64,000 nt of DNA from Otis tarda. Its lineage: Eukaryota > Chordata > Aves > Otidiformes > Otididae. The notes beneath the pieces were generated by a model, which was not told the origin of the DNA, did not search any database, and saw only the letters and a list, made by a program, of their open reading frames with translations. The DNA is taken from positions 62,001 to 126,000 of the forward strand of contig JAPMTP010000076.1 in assembly GCA_026413225.1 (NCBI GenBank), given 5' to 3'. Both the position numbers and the translations under genes were made by a program. This document shows positions 52,601 through 61,345 of this stretch, piece by piece (positions within the stretch are counted from its first letter, which is position 1; every line of letters begins with the position of its first letter).

Positions 52601-55600
52601 GTGGTGCTGTAGATGCGACGTCAACGGCTAGTGATAAGCAGCAAGAGCTTGACTTGCTGGCACTTTTGGTGTGGGAGCAATCGTGCGACATTCATGATTT
52701 TTAGTATATTTGTTTCAGTGGGCGCTTCCGAGCACTTAATGGTAAATCTCGAAGCGCTGTTTGTCAGGGAAAGCCCAGAGCCCCACTGTCTGAGGTTTTC
52801 TAGATGCGGTGTGATGGGCAGGTGAGGAGCAGCAAGAGCTTGAGTTGCTGGAACTTTTGGTATGGGAGCAATCGTCCAACGTTGGTGATTTTTAGTGGAT
52901 TTTGTCAGTGCTGGTCCTGTTTTTTAGGGTATTTTTTCAGTGGGCACTTCCGTGCAATTGATGGTAGACATTGAAGAGCTCTTGGTCAGGGAAAGCCCGG
53001 AGCCCCAGTGTCTGTTGTGTTGTAGATGTGGCATCAACGGCCGGTGAGGAGCAGCAAGAGCTTGAGTTGCTGGCACTTCTGGTGTGGGAGCAATCGTCTG
53101 ACGTTCATGATTTTTAGGGTACTTTTCAGGGGAAATTCCGTGCGACTGATGTAAACGTCGAAGCGCTGTTCGTCAGGGAAAGCCCGCATCCCCAATGTCT
53201 GTGGTGCTGTAGATGCGGCATCAACAGCTGGTGAGGTGCAGAAAGAGCTTTAGTGTCTGGCACGGTTGGTGTGGGAGCAATCGTGCGACATTCGTGATTT
53301 TTAGGGTATTTTTTCAGTGGACGGCAGTTGATGGGAAACTTCGAAGCGCTGTTCGTCCGGAAAAGCCAGAAGCCCCATTGTCTGTGATGCTGTAGATGCG
53401 GCGTGAACGGCCAGTGAGGAGCAGCAAGAGCTTGAGTTGCTGGCACTTTTGCTGTGGGAGCAATCGTCTGACATTCGTACCTTTTATGGTATTTTTTTTA
53501 GTGGGTGCACCTATGCAGTTGATAGTAAACGTCGAAGCACTGTTGGTCATGAAAAGCCCAGAGCCCCAATGTCTGTGGTGCTGTAGATGCGTAGTCAACT
53601 GCCGGTGAGGAGCAACAAGTGCTTTAGTTGCTGGCACTTTTGGTATGGGAGCAATCGTCCGACTTTCGTGATTTTGGGATATTTTTTTCTGTGGGCGCTT
53701 CCGTGCAGTTGATGGTAAAAGTCGAAGCGCTGTTCATCTGGGAAAGCCCAGAGCCCCAGTGTCTGTGCTGCTGTAGATGCGGTGTCAACAGCCGCTGAGG
53801 AGCAGCAAGAGCTTGAGTGGCTGGCACTTTTGGTGTGGGAACAATTGTCCCACGTTCGAGATTTTTAGGGTAATTTTCCAATGGGCATTCTGTGCAGTTG
53901 ATGGTAAATGTCGAAAGGCTGTTGGTCATGGAAAGCCCAGAGCCCCAATGTCTCTGGTGGTGTAGGTGCAGCATTAAAGTCCGGTGAGGGGCAGCAAGAG
54001 CTTGAATTGCTGGCAATTCTGGTGTCGGAGCAATATGCAGACCTTCGTGATTTTTAGGGTATTTTTTCAGTGGGCGGCCCTGTGCATTTTATGTTATACG
54101 TCGATGCGGTGTTGGTCATGAAAAGCCCAGAACGCCAATGTCTGTGATGCTGTAGATGCGACGTCAAATGCCGGTGAGGAGCAGCAAGTGCTTTAGTTGC
54201 TGGCAGCTGTGGTGTGGGAGCAATCGTCCAATGTTCGTGATTTTTAGTGGATTTTGTCAGTGCTGGTCCTGTGCTGTTGATGGTAAATTTCGAAGGACTG
54301 TTTGTCAGGGAAACCCTGGAGCCCCAGTGTCTGTGGTACTGTAGATGCGGCATCAGCGGCTGGTGAGGAGCAGCAAGAGCTTTAGTTGCTAGCACTTTTG
54401 GTGTGGGAGCAATCGTCTGACATTCGTACCTTTTATGGTATTTTTTTTAGTGGGTGCTCCTATGCAGTTGATGGTAAACGTCGAAGCGCTGTTGGTCATG
54501 AAAAGCCCAGAGCCCCAATGTCTGTGGTGCTGTAGATGCGTAGTCAACTGCTGGTGAGGAGCAGCAAGTGCTTTAGTTGCTGGCACTTTTGGTATGGGAG
54601 CAATCGTCCAACGTTCGTGATTTTGGGATATATTTTCTGTGGGCGCTTCTGTGCAGCTGTTGGTAAACGTCGAAGCGCTGTTCGTCAGAGAAAGCCCGGA
54701 GCCCCAGTGTCTGTGGTACTGTAGATGCGGCGTTAGCGGCTGGTGAGGAGCAGCAAGAGCTTGAGTTGCTAGCACTTTTGGTTTGGGAGCAATCGTCAGA
54801 CATTCATATTTTTTATGGTATTTTTTTTAGTGGGTGCTCCTATGCAGTTGATGGTAAACGTCAAAGCGCTGTTCGTCAGGGATAGCCCGGAGCGCCAGTG
54901 TCAGTGGTGCTGTAGATGTGGCGTGAAGGGTGGGTGAGGAACAGGAAGAGCTTTAGTTCCTGGCACTTTTGGTGTTGGAGCAATCGTCTGAGGTTCTTGA
55001 TTTTTAGGGTATATTTTCAGTGGGCGGCCCTGTGCAGTAGATGGTAAACGTCAAAGCGCTGTTTGTCAGGCAAAGCCCGGAGCCCCGATGTCTGTGGTGC
55101 TGTAGATGCGGCCTCAACGGCCGGTGAGGAGCAGCAGGAGCTTTAGTTGCTGGCACTTTTGGTGTGGGAGCAATCGTCCGACATTCGTGATTTTTAGGAT
55201 ATTTTTTCAGTGGACGCTTCCGTGCACTTGATGGTAAACGTCAAAGCCCTGTTCGTCAGGGAAAGCCTGGAGCCCCAGTGTCTGTGGTGCTGTAGATGTG
55301 GTGTGAACGGCCTGTGAGGAGCAGGAAGATCTTTAGTTGCTGGCACTTTTGGTATGGGAGCAATCGTCCGACGCTCATGATTTTTTGGGTATTTCTCCAG
55401 TGGGCGGCCTTGTGCAGTTGATGGTAAACGTCGAAGCCCTGTTCGTCAGGGAAAGCCCGCAGCCCCAGTGTCTGTGATGCTGTAAATGTGGCGTCAACTG
55501 CCGGTGAGGAGCAGCAAGAGCTTTAGTTGCTGGCACTTTTGGTGTGGGAACAATGGTCCGACGTTCTTGCTTTTTAGAGTAATATTTTAGTGGGTGCTCC

Positions 55601-55769
55601 AGTGCAGTTGATCGTAAACGTCGAAGCGCTGTTCGTCAGGGAAAGCCCGGAGCCCCAATATCTGTGGTGTTGTAGATGTGGCGTCAACAACCATTGAGGA
55701 GCAGCAAGAGCTGCTCACAGGGCTGCCGGCTTGAAATGGTGGAAAATGTCGGAGTCCTGGTGGTCTAGG
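49651..55769 (-). repeat. Satellite subfamily B array, reverse (diverged)
   Basis: About 32 monomers of about 187-193 bp that are recognisably the same family but differ at linked positions: TTTTTAGGGTATTTTTTCAG, TGGGCGCTTCCGTGCAGTTG, GATGGTAAACGTCGAAGCGC, GTAGATGCGGCGTCAACGGC, CTTTAGTTGCTGGCAC. Individual monomers differ from one another far more than in subfamily A, which suggests an older, less homogenised layer. A five-monomer duplication is visible: 53,461-53,690 matches 54,410-54,640 (offset 949). A short internal rearrangement lies near 52,885-52,950. Confidence 0.92.
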
Positions 55770-55868
55770 ACTGACTAGGACTATCCCCAACGTCAGACGA
55801 TTGCTCTGGGCTTCCCTAGGCCAACAGGACTCTGACATTTGCCACCAAGTCAACCTGGCAGCCCTCTG
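55716..55868. repeat. Inversion joint 2, imperfect inverted repeat
   Basis: Reverse B satellite meets forward diverged satellite. Arms of 54 bp, 55,716-55,769 and 55,815-55,868, are reverse complements with several mismatches (core GGAGTCCTGGTGGTCTAGG against CCTAGGCCAACAGGACTC) around a 45-nt middle. The arms cover the same part of the monomer that lies in the middle of joint 1. Confidence 0.88.
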
Positions 55869-56035
55869 AGAATAAATCTTATAAGTCCCGAACATCAGAT
55901 GATTACTCCAACACCAGAAGTGCCTGCTCTGAAAGTTCTTGCTGCTCCTCACCGACTCTTCCCACCGCATCTACAAGCTCAAAAACATTGGGTCTCTCGG
56001 CTTTCCTGCATCACCAGGATTCTGACACTTACTAT
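55770..56035 (+). repeat. Strongly diverged forward satellite monomers
   Basis: About 1.4 monomers in forward orientation. Visible matches are CGTCAGACGATTGCTC, GGGCTTCCCTAGGCCAACAG, ACACCAGAAGTGCC, GTTCTTGCTGCTCCTCA and AACATTGGGTCTCTCGGCTT. Similarity is clearly lower than inside the main array. The second monomer is cut at GACACTTACTAT, where the ERV LTR starts. In the normal monomer this is GACGTTTACCAC, the same point at which LTR copies 1-3 are inserted. Confidence 0.85.
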
Positions 56036-56084
56036 TGACATACGGAAATGGACTCCGTAACTCGGAAGTTATAAACTAGGTATG

Positions 56085-56090
56085 TTTATT
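56085..56090 (-). promoter_or_regulatory. Polyadenylation signal of the class I ERV LTR
   Basis: TTTATT on plus, AATAAA on minus, within CACGCAATAAACATACC. It is about 50 bp before the LTR 3' end and about 65 bp after the TATA box, a typical short-R retroviral layout. Confidence 0.8.
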
Positions 56091-56155
56091 GCGTGCAGAT
56101 GCACGGGGGATCGCTCCACCACAAGCGTGCATGCCCGAGGTAGAAAACCGTCCCA

Positions 56156-56163
56156 TTTTTATA
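56156..56163 (-). promoter_or_regulatory. TATA box of the class I ERV LTR
   Basis: TATAAAAA on the minus strand, followed within about 10 bases by a GC-richer stretch and then by the polyadenylation signal. It is a canonical TATA element; whether it is active is unknown. Confidence 0.75.
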
Positions 56164-56622
56164 CAATAAAACAATGAATATTCAATTGACGCCTAGACAT
56201 ATTCATTACCTAAACCCACCTACTCTTGCTTCGTATGCTAATTAGCTTATCAGTCCTTCGCGCTTGCGCAAATTCTCCCAATAATTGTGGGCAGGGGTCT
56301 TCGGTGGTCTTTGGGATGAAGGCCGTAGGTCTTCTTCATGGTGTACTTTTCACCTTTAGCCTAGAATGCAATGATCCTGCAAGCTTGCAGTGTTCTTATC
56401 AGCTTGAGCTGATTCATGTCCTTGTTAACCATCTGTTTTCCTTTAGCAAGGAGGTTTATAGACGTATCTGTGACACATGCCATCCTGGTTTTGAATTCTT
56501 GTTCTTTCTAATCACTCCCTTGAGATAATGCGAGACTGTTTCTCACTCCTTACAAATGAGTCCTTCGTCAGGAAAAGAAAAAAACAGACTTCCTCCTCCA
56601 TTAATTGTTTCTCTAAGCTATA

Positions 56623-57094
56623 TGGTTACGTGACTATGTTTTGTAACTATATTCTTGTCCTGGTTCTGGCTAGGATAGAGCTAATATTTACCTGAGCTGG
56701 GTGGAGGACTGCAGCTGGTAGCTCCTATGGCTGGGATAGTTAACTAATTAGCTAACAGCTGGGGTTAATTTACCCAAATTAGCCAAAGGGCTGTTCCATC
56801 CCATCTGACATCATGCTCAGTATATAAGCGAGGAGGGTGCTGAAGGGAGCCTCCTGCTGCTTGGAAGAAACTAAGTGTGGAGGTTTGTTGTAAGCCATTA
56901 TACTGTATTTGTATTGCATCACTGTTTTGTTTTCTTCTGTCATTACTGTTAAATTTACTTTTTGTTCAATCTCAACCCACGTGTTTGGTTTTTTTCCTGG
57001 TTTTCTTTTGTTTACCAAATCTCCCCCTGTTCTCTTGGGGGTGGGGAGTGAGAGAGAGACTGTGTAGTCTGGTCCCGATTGGGGCTGAACTACA
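56623..57094 (+). mobile_element. Nested avian ERVL-type LTR inside the class I LTR
   Basis: About 460-470 bp, plus sense. Its body has the avian ERVL LTR look: TCCTGGTTCTGGCTAGGATA near the start, TAGCCAAAGGGCTGTTCCAT, then CATGCTCAGTATATAAGC with a TATA box at 56,821-56,828. It ends GGGGTGGGGAGTGAGAGAG...GGGGCTGAACTACA. The 3' end resembles the end of LTR copies 1-3, so it is a relative, but the rest differs. No AATAAA is obvious. The start could lie at 56,623 or 56,637, and I could not find a clean target duplication (GCTAT against GCAAT is the nearest pair). Confidence 0.8.
56821..56828 (+). promoter_or_regulatory. TATA box of the nested ERVL-type LTR
   Basis: TATATAAG within CTCAGTATATAAGCGAGG, the usual U3 promoter position in avian ERVL-like LTRs, about 200 bp from the LTR start. 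Confidence 0.75.
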
Positions 57095-57168
57095 GCAATT
57101 CTTTAAGTGCATACATATATAGTTGTGATTAACTTATTGTCCCCATTTCTACGTGGTCCCCTATATCA

Positions 57169-57181
57169 ATCCCCCCTTTTT
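57169..57181 (-). other. Polypurine tract of the class I ERV
   Basis: AAAAAGGGGGGAT on the minus strand immediately precedes TGATATAGGGG, the start of the 3' LTR. Retroviruses use such a tract to prime plus-strand DNA synthesis. It fixes the LTR boundary and confirms that the element reads on the minus strand. Confidence 0.85.
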
Positions 57182-57238
57182 ATCACACTAAGTAAATTCT
57201 TTTACTTAAACAGTTTCCCTGAATGATATGAAGCATCA
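57182..57238 (-). other. ERV sequence between env and the polypurine tract
   Basis: About 57 bp of AT-rich class I ERV sequence left between the polypurine tract and the nested LTR. It is probably the end of the env cytoplasmic tail and its 3' untranslated stretch. No feature can be named. Confidence 0.5.
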
Positions 57239-58062
57239 TACACGGTTTTGTTGGGGGGGGTGGGCTAATGTGGTAGCTTCTGTAGGAAACTGCTAGAAGT
57301 CACTCCCCTTTGTTCAGTGGATTCGGCCAGGCCTAGGGCAGACCCGCTGCTGGCCAAAGCTGAGCTGATTGGTAGCAGAATGTTCCGTGATAACGCCTCT
57401 GCGATAACATATTTAAGAAGGGGAAAACAGAAGAAAAAAAAAAGAGGGAAGAGAAGATGTGAAGAAGCTGAGCGGGGGCAGAGGCCTCATGGGCCTTGCA
57501 GGCCTCACCCTCTGGCCTCTTGCCAGGCTGCTGACTGGGCCCGAATCGGCCCGTGGAGGGCCCGCTGGGACAGCCATTCTGGAGAGACTGCACTCCGTGG
57601 AAGAGATGACCCATGCCGGAGCAGTTTCACGAAGGACTGTGATGTATGGGAGGGACCCCACAACAGGGCAGGGGAGGAATGTGAGGAGTTCTTCCCCCGA
57701 CCATGAAGCAGCGGCGTAAAACAACGTGTGATGAACTGACTGCCATCCCCATTCCCTCTTCCCTTTCCTGTGCAACTCGGGGGGAAGGTAGTAGAGATAA
57801 TGTTAAGCTTGGGAAGAGGGAGGGGTGGAGGGAGGTTATCTTGTTCTCTGTCTCATTATCTTGCTGTTTGTAGTAATAAATGAATAGTTTTCCCCAAGAG
57901 GAGTCTGTTTTGCCCGTAACGGTAACTTTAAGGATTTCTCCCTGTCCTTATGTCAAACCTCGAGCTGTTTTTCTTTATATTATCTCCCCTGTTCTCTTGG
58001 AGGGTGGGGGGAGTGAGAGAGAGACTGCGTAGTCTGGTCGTGATCGGGGCACAGTTACGACA
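57239..58062 (+). mobile_element. Solo LTR, same family as LTR copies 1-3, shorter variant
   Basis: About 824 bp, plus sense, inserted in the 3' part of the class I ERV between the env transmembrane segment and the polypurine tract. It shares long stretches with the reverse complement of LTR copies 1-3: GGTAGCTTCTGTAGGAAACT, TGATAACGCCTCTGCGATAA, GGAGAGACTGCACTCCGTGG and TTCCCCCGACCATGAAGCAG. It lacks about 320 bp that the other copies have after the GGGCCCGA motif (near 57,546). TATA-like ATATTTAAG is at 57,409-57,417 and AATAAA at 57,875-57,880. The start is blurred (TACACGGTTTTGTT in place of TGTCATGGTTTTGTT), and no target duplication is clear. Confidence 0.88.
57875..57880 (+). promoter_or_regulatory. 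Polyadenylation signal in the 57.2-kb LTR
   Basis: AATAAA within GTAGTAATAAATGAATAG, matching the minus-strand signal of LTR copies 1-3. About 180 bp of R/U5 follow. Confidence 0.8.
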
Positions 58063-58622
58063 GTGTTACTTTCTTAAACATTCTCCAAACCCATAGGTAC
58101 AGCATAATAGTTAATATTAATAAAATTCCTAAGCTAATCAAGAAGATCACAACAGGGGGCACCGTAGTATTAAGGATCCCTGTTGCCTCTGTCCCAGCCC
58201 CACTCATGCCCTGAGTACATTTCCATTTCGTGCATAACCACAGCAGCCAAGTTTAAGCCCGACCATTTAAAAGGTGGTCCCATGCTTCCTGTAAACCCAA
58301 GGTAGGCGTGAGACCATGGCCATTTGGTGTCCTTTTGATTACAAGTTAGTGGTAAAATGCAGGAAAATATTGCAAACCCAATCACAATTCCACTTAAACA
58401 ATTGGTCATTTTAGGATTTAGTTGTTCTAGAGGATTAGTACAGCTACTTCTGTAGATAATGTATTGCCTTCTCTGACCTACTAAAATGGGTTTTATATTT
58501 CCTATAATAAAATGACAAATAAGATATAAACTGCACTGATGACAGATTTGGGCAATATTAGTTACTGGCCGGTCCTCGTTTCTTTGTCCGGTATCCTTTG
58601 CTGTGGTGTCCCACCGGTTCAC
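58063..58622 (-). pseudogene. env: Endogenous retroviral env remnant (internally deleted)
   Basis: The env reading frame opens right at the pol stop (58,622-58,624), as in gammaretroviruses where the two overlap. It runs 150 codons to 58,170. The first usable ATG is probably at 58,409, followed by a hydrophobic run (CLSGIVIGFAIFSCILPL) that fits a signal peptide, then a short W-rich stretch. The rest of the surface subunit and nearly all of the transmembrane subunit ectodomain are missing. After a frame change near 58,190 a hydrophobic membrane-spanning segment follows (VVIFLISLGILLILTIMLY) with a basic WRMFKK end, after which the nested LTR cuts in. The envelope is therefore a fusion of both ends with the middle lost. 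No fusion peptide or immunosuppressive motif is present. Confidence 0.8.
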
Positions 58623-58870
58623 TACTGCTTTTGGCTCACATACTTGTTACCCACATTGTTCCTGCCCTTATCCGTTCGAACGAGTTTAAGTCTCAAGTCT
58701 TCGTTGTTGTCTGGAGTTACTTTCCACAAGGTTGCAGAGGCTCTCTTGATCCGAGTATGGTGTATGCAGGAGTTCTGTCCCTCTACCTTAATTGCCATGT
58801 AGGTGGTGAGGAGGACTTGAAAAGGTCCGGTCCACTGTGGTTCCGGGGTTTTTTCTGTAAGAGACATATA
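58622..58870 (-). pseudogene. pol: Endogenous retroviral pol: integrase C-terminal domain
   Basis: Last part of integrase, in a different frame from the core. It includes WTGPFQVLLTTY followed by IKVEG and IHHTRIKRA, the GPY/F-type module found at the integrase C-terminus of gammaretroviruses and many chromoviral elements, thought to help bind DNA or target chromatin. It is separated from the core by a one-base frame change near 58,865 in the A-rich CAGAAAAAACCCC stretch. It ends at the pol stop at 58,622. Confidence 0.85.
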
Positions 58871-59520
58871 TATAGTCCCCTGGTTGTATATCGTGAACAG
58901 GCCCATCCAGACCCCTACTACGTGTTCCCATTACATGTTTTTCAATTCTTTTTGATTGTTTGTTTAGTGCCACCATATAGGAGGTCATTATTTCTTCACC
59001 AGTTTGTGAAGGTGTTCCCTTTTGTACCCCATAGGGTCGGCCATATAGAATTTCGAATGGACTAAGCCCTTCTCTTGCTCTTGGTCTGGTTCGTATTTGT
59101 GTAAGAGCTAATGGTAAAGACTGAGGCCAAGTTAGATTAGTTTCCTGACCCAACTTGACAATCTGTTGTTTGATTAGGTGATTCATTTTCTCCACCTGGC
59201 CACTTGATTGTGGTCGGTAAGAGGTATGTAATTGCCAATCTATCCCTAGATGGTGGCTAATTTCTTGTACTATTCTGGACACAAAATGTGGTCCTCTATC
59301 CGAGGACATTACCGCTGGGACTCCAAACCTAGGTACTATTTCCTGGAGCAGTATTTTGGTTACTTCCCGGGCTTTAGCAGTTCTGCACGGGGAAGGTTCT
59401 GGCCAGCCTGAAAAGGTATCAGTAAGTACTAATAAGTATCGGTACCCCCCTTTTCTAGGGAGTTCTGAGAAATCAATCTGCCAATGTTGTCCCGGACCAT
59501 TCCCCTTTCCGATTTTTTTT
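58871..59520 (-). pseudogene. pol: Endogenous retroviral pol: integrase catalytic core
   Basis: Carries the DDE triad of retroviral integrase: QIDFSELP, then SSDRGPHF, then SGQVEKMNHLIK, with the spacing of a D,D-35-E core. The core joins viral DNA ends to host DNA. ILYGRPYG and RTRPRAREGLSPFE downstream are also typical of the gammaretroviral type. All three acidic residues are intact, yet the frame is broken on both sides: at the A run near 59,515 (nine A) and near 58,865. Confidence 0.9.
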
Positions 59521-60282
59521 TTCAAGTTTCGGCCCTTTTACAACTTTAGGATTAGTCTGGAGACAAAGATCACATTGTTGACTTACTTGTCTAACGGTAG
59601 TGTATAAGTTTCGCGCTATTATGTTCCTGATGAGATCTTTATATAGGGCTTCTGCCCCGCCCCCCGCCTCCCCCCAGTGTCTTTTTCTATGTTCTTCTCG
59701 GACTACTGACCATATCATGTAGGAGGGAATTACTACCCTCCCGTGTGAGGGGTAGTAATTGGCCCACCCTTCCTCATTATATGATCCCTTTAGATCATTA
59801 ATAAGTTTGCCGTCTTCCTTTGTGTATTCTTGTTTACCTTCTAGAAATACCTGTCCATCAGGTATTAGCGCACCCTCTACCTTGATTGTTTCTCTAGCTG
59901 CTTGTTTTGCTTCCCTATCTGCCAGCTCATTTCCTCTTTCCAATTCTGTGCTCACTTTCTGGTGTGCTTTAATATGCATAATTGCCACCTTTTCGGGAAG
60001 TTGGACTGCATTCAGGATTTTCAAAATCTCTTCTGAGTGTTTGATGGTTTTTCCATGAGAATTTAACCGTCCTCTTTCCTTCCATATTGCTCCATGGGCA
60101 TGTATCACCCCAAAGGCATATTTAGAGTCAGTCCAAATGTTTACAGTCCTTCCCTGGGCTCTCTCCAGGGCTCGGGTAGAGGCTATGATCTCGGCCTTTT
60201 GGGCCGAGACATCGGCTGATAGTGGCCTGGACTCTATCACCTTTTCGAAAGTGGTAACAGCATATTGAATGCCGCCTTCCAT
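59521..60282 (-). pseudogene. pol: Endogenous retroviral pol: RNase H C-terminal part and integrase zinc domain
   Basis: The first half shows RNase H motifs: a glutamate-containing QKAEIIASTRAL, WTDSKYAFGVIHAH and ELADREAKQAA, the acidic active-site positions of the family. RNase H removes genomic RNA from the RNA-DNA hybrid. The second half is the HHCC zinc-binding N-terminal domain of integrase (EEHRKRHWG, then QQCDLCLQTNP). This frame is joined to the upstream RT by a frame change near 60,283, within ATGTTAAATGGAAGG. Confidence 0.88.
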
Positions 60283-61345
60283 TTAACATATAGCTGCTTC
60301 CATCGGTGAACCAATGTTCGGCTCCATCGATAGGGACATCTTTAAGATCCGTTTGACTAGAATACGTGGTTTCAATTGTTTCCAAGCAGTCATGACTCAC
60401 TGGCTCCCCGATGTTCCCATCAAGGAATGAGGCCGGATTGATGATGTTTGTGGTCACGATTTCAACATCATCCTGTTCAACCATTATAGCTTGATATTTC
60501 AGGAACCTTTGTGGGGAAAGCCAATGCCCTCCTTTTGCTTCAAGGACCGCAGATACAGTATGGGAAACTAGGACAGTCATTTTCTGGCCTAGAGTGAACT
60601 TTCGGGCTTCTTGAATGTTTAGAATGACAGCTGCTACTGCTCTCAGACAGCTGGGCCACCCTTTCGCAGCGGCATCCAGCTGTTTGGAGAGGTATGCTAC
60701 CGCCCATCTGTATGGTCCCAAATCTTGTGCCAATATTCCTAGTGCCATTCCTTGTTTTTCGTGGGAAAATAGAAAAAATGGCTTACTCACATCAGGAAGT
60801 CCCAGTGCTGGTGCCGACATCAGGGCTTTCTTCAGCTGATGGAAGGCTCGATCTGACTCAGCATCCCACTGGAGATCCTTTTGGTTAGCTGCTATCAGGG
60901 AATATAGGGGCTTAACAAGCAGACCATAACCACATATCCAAAGTCGGCACCACCCCGTCATTCCTAAGAATGTCCGTAGTTCCTTTATAGTTTGTGGTCG
61001 GGGGGTTTGGCATATGGCCTCTTTCCGGGCTTGTCCTAGGATCTGTTGTCCGACACTGATCTCGTACCCCAGGTACGTGACCTGAGGTTGTAACAACACC
61101 TGTGCCTTTTTCTTAGAAACCCGATATCCCTGTAGTCTTAGGAAATGTAACAGACTCACGGTCCAAATGACACAGGATTCTTTGGTTCTGGTTGCAATAA
61201 GAAGGTCGTCTACATATTGTAACACCTTCCCTTCTTCTGATGGTGGTTCCCATGATTCCAAGTCCTTTGCTAGCTGATTCCCAAAAACTGTGGGGCTATT
61301 TTTAAACCCCTGCGGCAACACCGTCCATGTGTCTTTCGACCACTT
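60283..61345 (-). pseudogene. pol: Endogenous retroviral pol: reverse transcriptase second half, connection, RNase H start
   Basis: Contains TVLPQGFKNSPTVFG and LQYVDDLLIATR, the RT motifs around the YVDD catalytic site, then LGYEIS, TIKELRTFLGMTGWCR (thumb), and the connection region, ending in HWFTDGSSYM, the first RNase H aspartate. About 350 codons without a stop. The upstream frame change near 61,340 splits RT in two, just before LPQGF. The catalytic residues themselves are unaltered. Confidence 0.93.

Larger units (their letters stand above)
56036..57168 (-). mobile_element. 3' LTR of the class I ERV, split by a nested LTR
   Basis: On the minus strand the LTR begins TGATATAGGGGACC at 57,168, right after a polypurine tract, and ends CCGTATGTCA at 56,036. 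Without the nested element it is about 660-675 bp. A TATA box (TATAAAAA on minus, 56,156-56,163) and AATAAA (minus, 56,085-56,090) lie about 70 bp apart in the expected order, with the GC-rich stretch between them likely to be R. The left boundary abuts diverged satellite. The ends are inferred from TG...CA and the polypurine tract; no second LTR is in the window for comparison. Confidence 0.85.

Noticed and set aside
1..55769. Hundreds of open frames of 60-220 codons on both strands with protein-like repeats (for example SSSCCSSAAIGSAPTAAQTL)
   Set aside because: They occur in several frames at once in every monomer, the period of 190-191 is not a multiple of three, and start, stop and frame vary with indels in the A tract. 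This is low-stop satellite sequence, not a repeat protein gene.
1..55769. Regular repeats could be a CRISPR array
   Set aside because: Units are directly abutting and similar along their whole 190 bp, with no unique spacers, and the context is eukaryotic.
29868..55769. CENP-B-box-like text in TTCGTCAGGGAAAGCCCGGA
   Set aside because: It has TTCGT, GGAA and CCGGA in the right order, but the spacing does not fit the box (the required A and CGGG positions are off), so a functional box cannot be claimed.
56226..56528. A 100-codon open frame at 56.2-56.5 kb
   Set aside because: It lies antisense within U3 of the class I LTR, and no known protein is recognisable.
57317..57719. Open frames of 86-129 codons at 57.3-57.7 kb
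   Set aside because: They lie within the LTR and have no recognisable domain; the frames differ from those in the related LTR copies.
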